Below, piece by piece: positions 14,813 to 22,520 of a stretch of 27,413 nucleotides of DNA. The notes under the pieces were generated by a model. That model was not told the DNA's origin. It saw only the letters and a program-made list of their open reading frames with translations, and did no database searches. Both the position numbers and the translations under genes were made by a program. Numbering within the stretch: position 1 is the stretch's first letter; every line of letters starts with the position of its first letter. This DNA is from SFLA01 sp045533895 (GTDB lineage Bacteria; Bacillota; Clostridia; Oscillospirales; CAG-382), in contig JAZSIT010000026.1 in NCBI GenBank assembly GCA_045533895.1, positions 1-27,413 on the forward strand. Reading direction: 5' to 3'.

Positions 14813-14977
14813 GTGCCGGAACAGCAAGACCGCCGCCAAAACAGCGAAGAGTGCCAACAAAATAATTCTAAATTTACAAAGGAGAAGGAAAATGAAAACT
14901 ATCGACAAAGAAGTTCTGGCAGGATACAACGCCGGTATAGAAAAGGGACGTTTACACAAAGGTTTAGGACTAATTGA
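14813..14977 (+). CDS. Second upstream ORF overlapping the methyltransferase start
   Basis: GTG at 14813 is preceded by AAAGGAGGT (14797-14805), the best Shine-Dalgarno in the region, with seven bases spacing. The frame encodes 54 residues, very polar (VPEQQDRRQNSEECQQNN at the start, basic later), and ends with TGA at 14975-14977. It overlaps the first 28 codons of the methyltransferase in another frame. Its translation would cover the methyltransferase ribosome binding site, so it may be a second control element rather than a functional protein; equally, the strong site may be a relic. Tentative. Confidence 0.4.
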   Translation: MPEQQDRRQNSEECQQNNSKFTKEKENENYRQRSSGRIQRRYRKGTFTQRFRTN

Positions 14978-15716
14978 ATTTGAGCGAACAAAAGAAATAT
15001 TATTGGAAACTCTGCCGCCTGCGCCTGCGGTTATATACGATATCGGAGGCGGTTACGGCGAGTACTCCTGCTGGCTGGCAACGCTTGGTTACGAGGTATA
15101 TTTATACGATATTGCGGAAAGAAATATTGAAATGGCGCGGGAATTGGAAGCAGAGACTGGCGGAAAATTGGCTTTGGCAGAGGTTGCGGATGCACGCAGT
15201 ATTCCACGCCCTGATAAGAGCGCCGATGCGATACTTTTGTTTGGACCGTTGTATCACATCACCGAATACAGCGAAAGAATTCTGTGCCTAAAAGAATGCA
15301 GACGGTTGCTTAAACCGGGTGGAATGCTTTATACTGCCAACATTACTTGTTTTGCCACTACATTAAAATACGTTGCAAGATACGACGCCGACCCAAAACT
15401 TGACGACGATGAGTTTTACACAGCGCTTGAAGCAACGGTAAAAACCGGAATTCACACAAAAAAGCCTATGGGACTCGCCTATTTCCACAGACCCGATGAA
15501 ATAAAAAACGAGCTGGAACACGCAAACTTTAATGATATTGACACCAAAGGTGTTATCGGTCCCTGCTGGATTATAAGAAATCTCGACGAAGCGTGGAAAG
15601 ACAAACACAAACGCGAAAGTATAATGCGTGTCGTGCGTCTGCTCGAAAAGGAGGAAAGCCTTATGGGACTTTCCACTCATTTTATAACCATTTCTAAAAA
15701 AGGAGCCGATTTATGA
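14892..15716 (+). CDS. Class I SAM-dependent methyltransferase
   Basis: A 274-aa protein; AAAGGAGAAGG precedes the ATG. Motif I is IYDIGGGYGEYS (48-59) and the acidic end of the second strand is LYDIAE (71-76). LAEVADARSIP and ADAILLFGPLYHI continue the Rossmann fold, and the CLKECRRLLKPGGMLY segment is typical of small-molecule and RNA methyltransferases of the Methyltransf_11/25 type. The C-terminal part has a lid-like helix pair with no recognised motif. The substrate is not deducible from motifs; control by a leader peptide and attenuator suggests a link to translation stress or an antibiotic, so drug or rRNA methylation is possible. The stop overlaps the next gene's start (ATGA at 15713-15716), indicating coupled translation with the acetyltransferase. 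Confidence 0.85.
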   Translation: MKTIDKEVLAGYNAGIEKGRLHKGLGLIEFERTKEILLETLPPAPAVIYDIGGGYGEYSCWLATLGYEVYLYDIAERNIEMARELEAETGGKLALAEVADARSIPRPDKSADAILLFGPLYHITEYSERILCLKECRRLLKPGGMLYTANITCFATTLKYVARYDADPKLDDDEFYTALEATVKTGIHTKKPMGLAYFHRPDEIKNELEHANFNDIDTKGVIGPCWIIRNLDEAWKDKHKRESIMRVVRLLEKEESLMGLSTHFITISKKGADL

Positions 15717-16288
15717 TAACTCTGCGTATTGCAACAACCGATGACGCTAAAGCTATTGCAAATATTTACGAATATTATGTAAACAACACTGCTATCACAT
15801 TTGAATATATTGCACCTGACGAGCAAGAATTCGTAAAACGCATAAATGATAAACTGCAAAAATATCCTTTTATCGCTGCAGTAGATAGCGGTGAAGTGAT
15901 AGGATATGCATATGCATCTGAATACCGTACACGAGCCGCATACAATTGGGATGCCGAATTATCTGTATATACAGATTTTCGACACACAGGTAAAGGTGTC
16001 GGCAGTCTTTTGTATTCGGCGCTTATTGAGATACTAAAAATCCAAAACGTAGTAACCCTATGCGCAGGCATAACCTATCCCAACAATGCCAGCGAAAGGT
16101 TGCATAAAAAGTTAGGATTTGAATATATGGGGGTTTTTCGTGCGATAGGCTTCAAAAACAAAAAATGGCACGATGTACTGTGGTATACAAAACAGATCAA
16201 TTCACTTGACACACCGCAAAAAGTAATACCTTTTCCTTTACTTGATAAGGATGCAATTAACAAAATACTAACACTTTACAGCCGATAA
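15713..16288 (+). CDS. GNAT acetyltransferase of the phosphinothricin acetyltransferase-like (PAT/MnaT) group
   Basis: A 191-aa GNAT protein. The acetyl-CoA pyrophosphate loop is RHTGKGVGSLL (90-100). YPNNASERLHKKLGFEYMG (122-140) followed by FKNKKWHDVLWY (147-158) is the characteristic C-terminal half of the PAT/Bar/MnaT family, whose members acetylate phosphinothricin, methionine sulfone/sulfoximine or other small amines. The last 25 or so residues extend beyond the usual end. It is coupled to the methyltransferase by a 4-base overlap and ends before a terminator. In this setting it could be a drug- or metabolite-modifying enzyme; the actual substrate is unknown. Confidence 0.88.
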   Translation: MITLRIATTDDAKAIANIYEYYVNNTAITFEYIAPDEQEFVKRINDKLQKYPFIAAVDSGEVIGYAYASEYRTRAAYNWDAELSVYTDFRHTGKGVGSLLYSALIEILKIQNVVTLCAGITYPNNASERLHKKLGFEYMGVFRAIGFKNKKWHDVLWYTKQINSLDTPQKVIPFPLLDKDAINKILTLYSR

Positions 16289-16300
16289 ATGCACAACAAA

Positions 16301-16335
16301 AAATCCCGCTCAGAGATGAGCGGGATTTGGTTTTT
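16301..16335. terminator. Bidirectional terminator between convergent units
   Basis: A perfect 12-bp stem (16301-16312 with 16317-16328) capped by a GAGA loop is followed by TTTTT at 16331-16335 on the plus strand; an A run precedes it for the minus strand. It closes the acetyltransferase operon and the minus-strand lipoprotein gene. Confidence 0.9.
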
Positions 16336-16336
16336 G

Positions 16337-17746
16337 TTATTTAACAAGATCGGTAAGGTTATTTTCGTCAACGATAACGATAACGTAATCTACAACGGAT
16401 TTACCTGCGGAAGCATGTCTGCCTGCATCGGTAAGGTTAACAACGTAATCGCCGGTAGCAGCCAGCATACAGTTGTTAAAGCGTTCTGCAACGTAATCAA
16501 TAAACATAGCAGAGCTGTCATCGCGGTAGATCATTGCGGAAGGAAGATCTTCACGCTCGGTACAGAAGTACAGACGGTTGAGAACACTGAACTTGCCTTC
16601 TACAGCAGCGCCGCTGATTATCTGACAGCTATCCTCGGAAGCATACTTCTGAAGATCGGACAGATTGGTAGTTGTCAGCTTAAGGCGGTGAGGCGCGTCG
16701 CCCATATCCATGGAGAACTTGGGAGACAGAGTTACGCGCTTTTCGGTAAGAGTATTGGTATCAAACTGACCGTAAACAGCAAGGTTGCCGCCATCAAACA
16801 AAGTTTCTTCGGAAACAGTAAACTGATCCAAAGCGTGGGGTGCAGCTGCGGGGAACTTAACTGCGATATGGTTCATCAGCTCGGTATATACAAGATACCC
16901 TGCGTAATCGGTAATATGGCTATCTGTCTTGTTGTAAAGGAGATAACCGTCGTCCTTATGCTGCTCGAAAACTTCACGCATATCTATAAGGGTAACATTG
17001 GATCTTTCCAATGCGCCGGAAACCTGATCGTACAAGGTGTTGTACGTTTCTTTTTCAGCACTTTCGGGAAGATAATCGGAATATGCAAAAGATGCATTGG
17101 GGATGAGAACGTAAACGATCTCAACATCATATCCGCCTGCACGGTTTTCAAGAGCAGTAAGCTGGGCGTTAAGGGTGTTAGTTACAAAATTATCGATTTT
17201 GGAAACGGTAGCGATATTTGCACCGGTATAGTTTTCGATAGTTTCGCGGAAGAAGAGATAGCCGTCCTTGCCGAGAACTACTTCAAATTCATCGGTACGG
17301 GTCTCCGCCATAGCGTCACGCTTAACGGTAATCTCACGAACAGTACTTTCCTTCTTTCCTTCAACTATAGCGGTGATGGAAAGAGAACGGGAATCTCTAC
17401 CGTCAAGATCATACTCAAGAATGTAGTAACCGTTAAGGGAGTTAACGGAAATAGAATCCACCGGGCTGGTAGCGGTAACAACAGCGCCTTCTTCGCAAGC
17501 ACCGCTTATAACAACGATCTCGGGAGAGGTGTTAACTACGGATGTTACGGTAGGACGTGCGGTATAACCGTCTTCTGTGGGAGGCTCGGACTCGGTCTCA
17601 TCGTCTTTAACGGTATCGGAAAATTCCAGAGGAGGAATTTCGTTTATAGACGAACCCGAAAAGTTAACACAGGACGTTAAAAGTACCGCAATCAACAGCA
17701 GAGCGGAAAGCACCGCTGCCAAAGAATATCTCTTAAAGCTTGACAT
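16337..17746 (-). CDS. AlgX/DHHW-like SGNH-fold lipoprotein, possible polysaccharide O-acetyltransferase
   Basis: A 469-aa lipoprotein: the signal sequence ends in the lipobox LLTSC with Cys26 as the lipidated residue. An acidic linker leads to an Ig-like beta domain (about 65-145). The rest resembles the AlgX/AlgJ/DHHW SGNH group: GKDGYLFF (159-166), the D-x-H pair in TDSHIT (Asp275, His277) and YRDDSSAMFIDYVAERF (407-423) at the position of the nucleophile-serine block RDSF. In that family these proteins transfer acetyl groups to secreted polysaccharides. The serine block is altered (RDDSS), so activity is uncertain. It lies 40 bases downstream of the EF-G-like gene with no terminator between, so they may share a transcript. 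No MBOAT partner is seen in the window. Confidence 0.7.
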   Translation of the reverse strand: MSSFKRYSLAAVLSALLLIAVLLTSCVNFSGSSINEIPPLEFSDTVKDDETESEPPTEDGYTARPTVTSVVNTSPEIVVISGACEEGAVVTATSPVDSISVNSLNGYYILEYDLDGRDSRSLSITAIVEGKKESTVREITVKRDAMAETRTDEFEVVLGKDGYLFFRETIENYTGANIATVSKIDNFVTNTLNAQLTALENRAGGYDVEIVYVLIPNASFAYSDYLPESAEKETYNTLYDQVSGALERSNVTLIDMREVFEQHKDDGYLLYNKTDSHITDYAGYLVYTELMNHIAVKFPAAAPHALDQFTVSEETLFDGGNLAVYGQFDTNTLTEKRVTLSPKFSMDMGDAPHRLKLTTTNLSDLQKYASEDSCQIISGAAVEGKFSVLNRLYFCTEREDLPSAMIYRDDSSAMFIDYVAERFNNCMLAATGDYVVNLTDAGRHASAGKSVVDYVIVIVDENNLTDLVK

Positions 17747-17786
17747 TGAAAAATAACCTCATTTCTTGGTAGTAAAACGTATGGAA

Positions 17787-19865
17787 TTATTCGTCGGAGG
17801 CGTTTCTCTTTGCTTCCTCGACTACTTTCTGAACGATGTTGGAAGGAGCTTCCTCGTATCTGAGGAATTCGAAGGTGTACACGCCTCTGCCCTGAGTCAT
17901 AGCACGGAGCTGGATAGCGTAGGTACTCATTTCAGCGGAAGGAACTTCTGCTTCAACTACAGTGTAACCCTTACGGTCGGGAGACTGGTCGGTTCCTGCG
18001 ATTCTGCCGCGACGCTTGTTAAGGTCGCCGATGATATCGCCCATCATGTTATCGGGAATGAGAACACGGAGCATACCTACAGGCTCAAGCAGAACAGAGT
18101 TGTCCTTAAGACCTTCTTTGAACGCAAGGTTTGCAGCAAGTTTGAAGGACATTTCAGAAGAGTCAACGTCGTGGTAAGAACCGTCGAAGAGGTTTGCCTT
18201 CAGACCGATAACGGGATATCCGGCAAGAACACCCTTCTGCATAGATTCCTGCAGACCTTTTTCGATTGCGGGGAAGAAGTTCTTGGGAACTGCGCCGCCG
18301 ACAACGGATTCAGTAAAGAGAAGTCCGTCCTCGTCATGACGGGAGAATTCTATCTTAACGTCACCGTACTGACCGTGACCGCCGGACTGCTTCTTATGTT
18401 TACCCTGAACAGACTTGGGACGCTTGATGGTTTCTCTGTATGCAACCTTGGGAGTATCAAGATCAACACTGGTGCCGAAGCGGTTCTTCAACTTACTTAC
18501 GATAACATCAAGGTGCATATCGCCGAGACCGAACAGACACATCTGCTTGGTTTCTGCGTTGTTTACGTATTTAACGGTAAGGTCTTCCTCAAGGAGTTTG
18601 GATATACCGGAGGAGATCTTGTCTTCGTCGCCCTTTGCCTTGGGAACAAGAGCCATGCTCAGATAAGGAGTGGGGAACTCTACGGGAGCGTAGGTCATAC
18701 CAAGCTGAGCGTTGGTGGAAAGAGTATCGTTGGTATTGGTGTTTGCAAGTTTAACTGTTACACCGATATCACCGAAGCAAAGCTCATCAACATCAGTTTC
18801 CTTCTTACCTGCAAGAGTAACGATACGTGCGATCTTTTCTGTCTGACCGGTAGAAATGTTGGTAAGAACGGTATCCTTCTTGAGAGAACCGTTGAGCACC
18901 TTGAAGTAGCTCTTTTTACCAAACTGGTCTGCAACAGTTTTGAACACGAATATAGAAGTATCGCCGGTTTCCTGAGAAGCAACTGCTTTCTTGTTGCCCT
19001 CGCTGTCGATCATGGTTTCATCATGACGGTCGCTGGGAGAAGAGAAGGAAGCTGCGATAACGTTCATAAGAGTTCTTACACCTGCGAGAGTGAAAGCAGA
19101 ACCGGAGAATACAGGAGCGATGGTACCGCTGATAAGACCCGCGTTCATTGCGGTGATCTTCTCATCAATGGTAAGAGCCTCTTCGTTGAAGAGAACCTTT
19201 TCAATAAGCTCATCGGAAGTTTCTGCCAGAGATTCATCCAGCATCTTCTTGTAAGCATCTACGGTATCCTGCATATCTGCGGGAAGGGTTGCGAGGTTGG
19301 GCTTACCGGTCTTATCAAAAGTGAAAGCCTCTTCGGTAAGCAGGTTATAGAAGCCCATATCAGCCTTGCCTTCGTGATAAGGAACGAATACAGGACAAAC
19401 GGTATTGCCGAACAGATCGCGAAGCTGACCGAAAACGCGCTCAAAGCTTGCGTTTTCATCGTCCATCTTGTTTACGAAGAATGCCTTGGGAAGCTTACCG
19501 GCCAGATCCCAGCAAAGCTCGGTACCAACCTTGGGGCCGGACTTACCGTCTACTACCAGAACTGCAGTACCTACAACGCGGAGAGCCTGTCTTACTTCAC
19601 CAACGAAATCAAAGGTACCGGGAGTATCCATAAGGTTAATCTTTGCGCCCTGCCACTCAAAGTTAGCAAGAGATGCGGAAACGGATATAGTACGTCTTAT
19701 CTCCTCAGGGTCATAGTCCATTACGGTGTTGCCGTCCACGGTTTTGCCCAGACGGTCGGTCACCTTGGAAAGATACAGCATGGATTCGGCAAGAGAAGTC
19801 TTACCGTCGCCGCCGTGACCCAGCAAGCAGATATTACGAATTTTGTCAGAAGTATATTTTGCCAT
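17787..19865 (-). CDS. fusA: Elongation factor G-like translational GTPase (EF-G paralogue)
   Basis: A 692-aa protein, full length for EF-G, with GGAGG before the ATG. The G domain has GHGGDGKT (16-23), DTPG (80-83) and NKMD (132-135). Domain IV carries HKKQSGGHGQYGDVKIEF, close to EF-G's HKKQSGGRGQYG, and domains III and V are present, so it should bind ribosomes. Two features mark it as a paralogue of the EF-G2/EF-G-like type rather than the housekeeping translocase: the P-loop differs from the usual GHIDAGKT, and the residue after DTPG is Thr84, where EF-G has the histidine needed for GTP hydrolysis. It is also not in a str operon (no rpsL, rpsG or tuf nearby). It has its own promoter. Confidence 0.85.
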   Translation of the reverse strand: MAKYTSDKIRNICLLGHGGDGKTSLAESMLYLSKVTDRLGKTVDGNTVMDYDPEEIRRTISVSASLANFEWQGAKINLMDTPGTFDFVGEVRQALRVVGTAVLVVDGKSGPKVGTELCWDLAGKLPKAFFVNKMDDENASFERVFGQLRDLFGNTVCPVFVPYHEGKADMGFYNLLTEEAFTFDKTGKPNLATLPADMQDTVDAYKKMLDESLAETSDELIEKVLFNEEALTIDEKITAMNAGLISGTIAPVFSGSAFTLAGVRTLMNVIAASFSSPSDRHDETMIDSEGNKKAVASQETGDTSIFVFKTVADQFGKKSYFKVLNGSLKKDTVLTNISTGQTEKIARIVTLAGKKETDVDELCFGDIGVTVKLANTNTNDTLSTNAQLGMTYAPVEFPTPYLSMALVPKAKGDEDKISSGISKLLEEDLTVKYVNNAETKQMCLFGLGDMHLDVIVSKLKNRFGTSVDLDTPKVAYRETIKRPKSVQGKHKKQSGGHGQYGDVKIEFSRHDEDGLLFTESVVGGAVPKNFFPAIEKGLQESMQKGVLAGYPVIGLKANLFDGSYHDVDSSEMSFKLAANLAFKEGLKDNSVLLEPVGMLRVLIPDNMMGDIIGDLNKRRGRIAGTDQSPDRKGYTVVEAEVPSAEMSTYAIQLRAMTQGRGVYTFEFLRYEEAPSNIVQKVVEEAKRNASDE

Positions 19866-19911
19866 TACAATTTTTCCTCCGTATAATGTTGCGTTAAAAA
19901 TCTAACACCTT

Positions 19912-19940
19912 ATTATATAATAATATTCCAAATTATTCAA
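19912..19940 (-). promoter_or_regulatory. Promoter of the EF-G-like gene
   Basis: On the minus strand TTGAAT (19935-19940) and TATAAT (19912-19917) are separated by 17 bases, about 47 bases upstream of the start codon. The spacer is AT-rich. Confidence 0.8.
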
Positions 19941-20004
19941 GAGTCTTTTTTGAGCATACAGCCGTCGAAAATGTAAATTCGGCGAGGTGTTTTTTGTGCA
20001 AAAG

Positions 20005-22512
20005 TTACAAAATCAGCGATAGCAGCCATACGGGAAGCACCCAAGCAAGCTGGAACAGCACCGTATACAGCGAAGTTATGCCTGTTGTATCCCCTGCAAA
20101 AACCATAAATGCGGCAGCCGCCAAGGACAGCACCGTGCCGATAACGCATATCATGCCGTTACTCTTTATGATATGATGGGTCTTATCACACAAAGCGAAG
20201 GTACGCAGGAAGGTGTGCAGCCCGGAGTTGGTAACAATACCGGAATCTATTTCTTTTGTTACTCTGGTCATATCCTCAGGATTTCCCGCTTTGAGTATGG
20301 CAATAGGGCACTTTTTATATTTGATGCCGTTTGCCAACAGCTCGTTGTTGATATTGGGGTCAAGGGTCTTGATGCCTACGCAAAGACCTGATTTGTTCAT
20401 ATCCCTGAGCAATTCGTCAAACAACGGATTGATGGAATATTTAATATACAGCTTGACCGCAAGACGGTCGCCTACGGTGACGAACATTACGGAGCCAACG
20501 CTGTTTTCGTACATATCGTCTATTTCGTCCTTGGGAGCTTCAAAACGGTAACGGCGCATATAGGCACGTTTACCGATAAAATACTCCTTGCCGTCAACCA
20601 CCACGCGGAGTCCGTCGGAAGCGGATTCCAGCAGGCGGATATACTGGGCAGGCTCAACCGGTTCAGTTATTGTGGAAGCAAGCACCTTTTCAAGAGGGCC
20701 GCCCACGTAATTGAAAATACGGGAAAGCTCAATAAGAACGCGGTCGATACGAAAATCACCGTAAGTTCTGAAGCTGGTTATCTTTACAAGATTGGGCGGA
20801 TATACCTCAGTATCCGCAAAAGAGATTACCGAAGCGTCCGAATACTCTTCTGCCACAGCAGGGCCGATAAAACAGGAAGATGAGCGGTTTGCTCTGCGGT
20901 TTGCGGTACAAAGGGGCATTGCAATAATAAAGAAAGCGGACAAAGGCAACGCCACCGATAAAGTGAATACCGCACTGTTAAGGGAATCTAATCCGTTTGC
21001 GCCCATAATCGCCTGCGCCGCAAATACTGCGATAGCCGCTACGATAACAAGAGGAAGCAGGAAATTAAACAGATCCTCGCTCTTGGGGCGTTTATTAAGA
21101 CGGGCGAAAAATCCGCTTACAAACTTTGTTTTGCGGACAGTATAAATATCGCTGTCCTCAAGAAGGTAGGAATAAAACTCATCGGATTCGCGGGATGCGC
21201 CGTTTAACTGCGCCGCCGCGTATTTGCTTCTTGCGGAAGCGATGACCTTAAAGCAGGCAAAATCCTTTTTTGCCGTCATATAGTTTATGAGAGCGGAGCA
21301 CACACCGCAAATTGCGGCGGTGAGGTTGAAAAGCTGAAGGTCAGGGTCGGTAGGAGACATAAACAGTCTCGCTACGCTGTAGCCTGCCGCAACGATAAAC
21401 GAAAAGAAGAAAATACTGTCTGCCGTTAAGTTAAAGGTAAACAGACCCTTTGCGCCTTTTTCCAGAGAAGGAAGCAAAGCTATACCCAAAAAGCACAAAA
21501 GCTGAAGGTCTGCAAGAATGTAAAGCACGCCGTATCTTCCCTGACTGAGATAAATGGAATATCCTGCGCCGCCTTTGGTGGCAAGCTCAAAATAAAGTAT
21601 TCCCAAGGTAAAAAGAACAGCCAACAGCAGACGACGGAAAGATTTGCGTATTCCCCGCTTCATAAGACGGTTGACCTCGTTGTTCTGGGCGCGGTCAGTA
21701 TATTCATATTCGCCCGTTTCGGTCTTCATTTCTTTTTCAACATTGTGGTGAAGCTCACGAAGTTCATCGGGCACGTCGTCGCTGTCGGGGTCTATATCGC
21801 CGATAGCAACCTTTATACGAAGATCCTTGGTGTCCATAAAATGGCCGCCGACAGATATATCATCGCCGTTTTCGGGAACGATGGAAAGCTGTGTGCTTTC
21901 CTCTTCGTCCTCAAGACCTATCTTGCTGTTTACCACACGCTCGGAAAGTCCGGCATAATCATCGTCAAACACTGCGGTAGAGTGCTCGTCCTCCTGTGGA
22001 GGCATGGTGTCGCCCATGGGGAACAGCTCTTCCTGCTTGTACTCCACCGGTTTTTCCACAGTTTCCGGCTCCATAAAATGGGAAGTATCTATCTCTGCAG
22101 GCTTTTTCTCTGCCTGACCGATAGTATCAACGGTAGCGCGGTCGATAAGAGCGAACAGCTCGTCCGCTCTGCGGCTTTTCATAGGTTTGTCCTTATTGCC
22201 GTAGTAATAATTTTTAAGCTCCGCGTCGTCTTCCATACGCGCCGCCAAAGCTTCACGTAAGCCCTGAGTAGAGGATTTGGGGTCCTGCACCTTTACGCGG
22301 GTGGAATATTTATCGATTATATCTTCGGTTTCGGTTCTTCCGGGTACGGGTTCGTCAACAGACTTTGTTTTTTCAAGCATACCCTCGCTGTTTCCTGCAG
22401 GCTTATACCCGCCCGAAGGCATGGGAATGTGACGGGCGGAATCGTTTTCCGCAGACGCATGTTGAAGCCTTTTAAGTATCTCCTCTACGCTGGATTCGTT
22501 TCTCTCGCTCAT
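20005..22512 (-). CDS. P-type-ATPase-like membrane protein with eroded catalytic motifs
   Basis: An 835-aa protein. Residues 1-290 are acidic, low-complexity and presumably cytoplasmic. Hydrophobic helices follow at about 294-312, 328-350, 365-385, 392-412, 482-503 and 512-534, then a 250-residue soluble region, then two helices (786-806, 812-835). Helix placement and several segments parallel P-type ATPases: a proline-containing helix (SVALPLSAFFIIAMPLC, 519-535), then a block leading to VISFADTEVYPPN (562-574) where DKTGTLT would stand. GKEYFIGKRAYM (641-652) parallels the nucleotide-binding domain, and NPLFDELLRDMNKSGL then IKTLDPN (714-720) stand in place of the TGD region. The phosphorylated-Asp motif, TGD and the hinge GDGxND are all absent or changed, so ion pumping is unlikely. 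It starts 8 bases after rlmB. The fold assignment is by eye. Confidence 0.7.
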   Translation of the reverse strand: MSERNESSVEEILKRLQHASAENDSARHIPMPSGGYKPAGNSEGMLEKTKSVDEPVPGRTETEDIIDKYSTRVKVQDPKSSTQGLREALAARMEDDAELKNYYYGNKDKPMKSRRADELFALIDRATVDTIGQAEKKPAEIDTSHFMEPETVEKPVEYKQEELFPMGDTMPPQEDEHSTAVFDDDYAGLSERVVNSKIGLEDEEESTQLSIVPENGDDISVGGHFMDTKDLRIKVAIGDIDPDSDDVPDELRELHHNVEKEMKTETGEYEYTDRAQNNEVNRLMKRGIRKSFRRLLLAVLFTLGILYFELATKGGAGYSIYLSQGRYGVLYILADLQLLCFLGIALLPSLEKGAKGLFTFNLTADSIFFFSFIVAAGYSVARLFMSPTDPDLQLFNLTAAICGVCSALINYMTAKKDFACFKVIASARSKYAAAQLNGASRESDEFYSYLLEDSDIYTVRKTKFVSGFFARLNKRPKSEDLFNFLLPLVIVAAIAVFAAQAIMGANGLDSLNSAVFTLSVALPLSAFFIIAMPLCTANRRANRSSSCFIGPAVAEEYSDASVISFADTEVYPPNLVKITSFRTYGDFRIDRVLIELSRIFNYVGGPLEKVLASTITEPVEPAQYIRLLESASDGLRVVVDGKEYFIGKRAYMRRYRFEAPKDEIDDMYENSVGSVMFVTVGDRLAVKLYIKYSINPLFDELLRDMNKSGLCVGIKTLDPNINNELLANGIKYKKCPIAILKAGNPEDMTRVTKEIDSGIVTNSGLHTFLRTFALCDKTHHIIKSNGMICVIGTVLSLAAAAFMVFAGDTTGITSLYTVLFQLAWVLPVWLLSLIL

Positions 22513-22520
22513 TGTCTGTA

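Noticed and set aside
16289..17680. 463-codon open frame on the plus strand after the acetyltransferase gene
   Set aside because: It starts inside a terminator region and is antisense to the AlgX-like lipoprotein gene, which has a lipobox, a start site and family motifs.
17766..19886. 706-codon open frame on the plus strand
   Set aside because: It is exactly antisense to the EF-G-like gene, has no ribosome binding site and no recognisable protein motif; it arises from the codon bias of the minus-strand gene.
19941..20004. Possible terminator after the P-type-ATPase-like gene
   Set aside because: Only an imperfect GCCG/CGGC hairpin with an asymmetric loop and no T tract; it may read through toward the EF-G-like gene.
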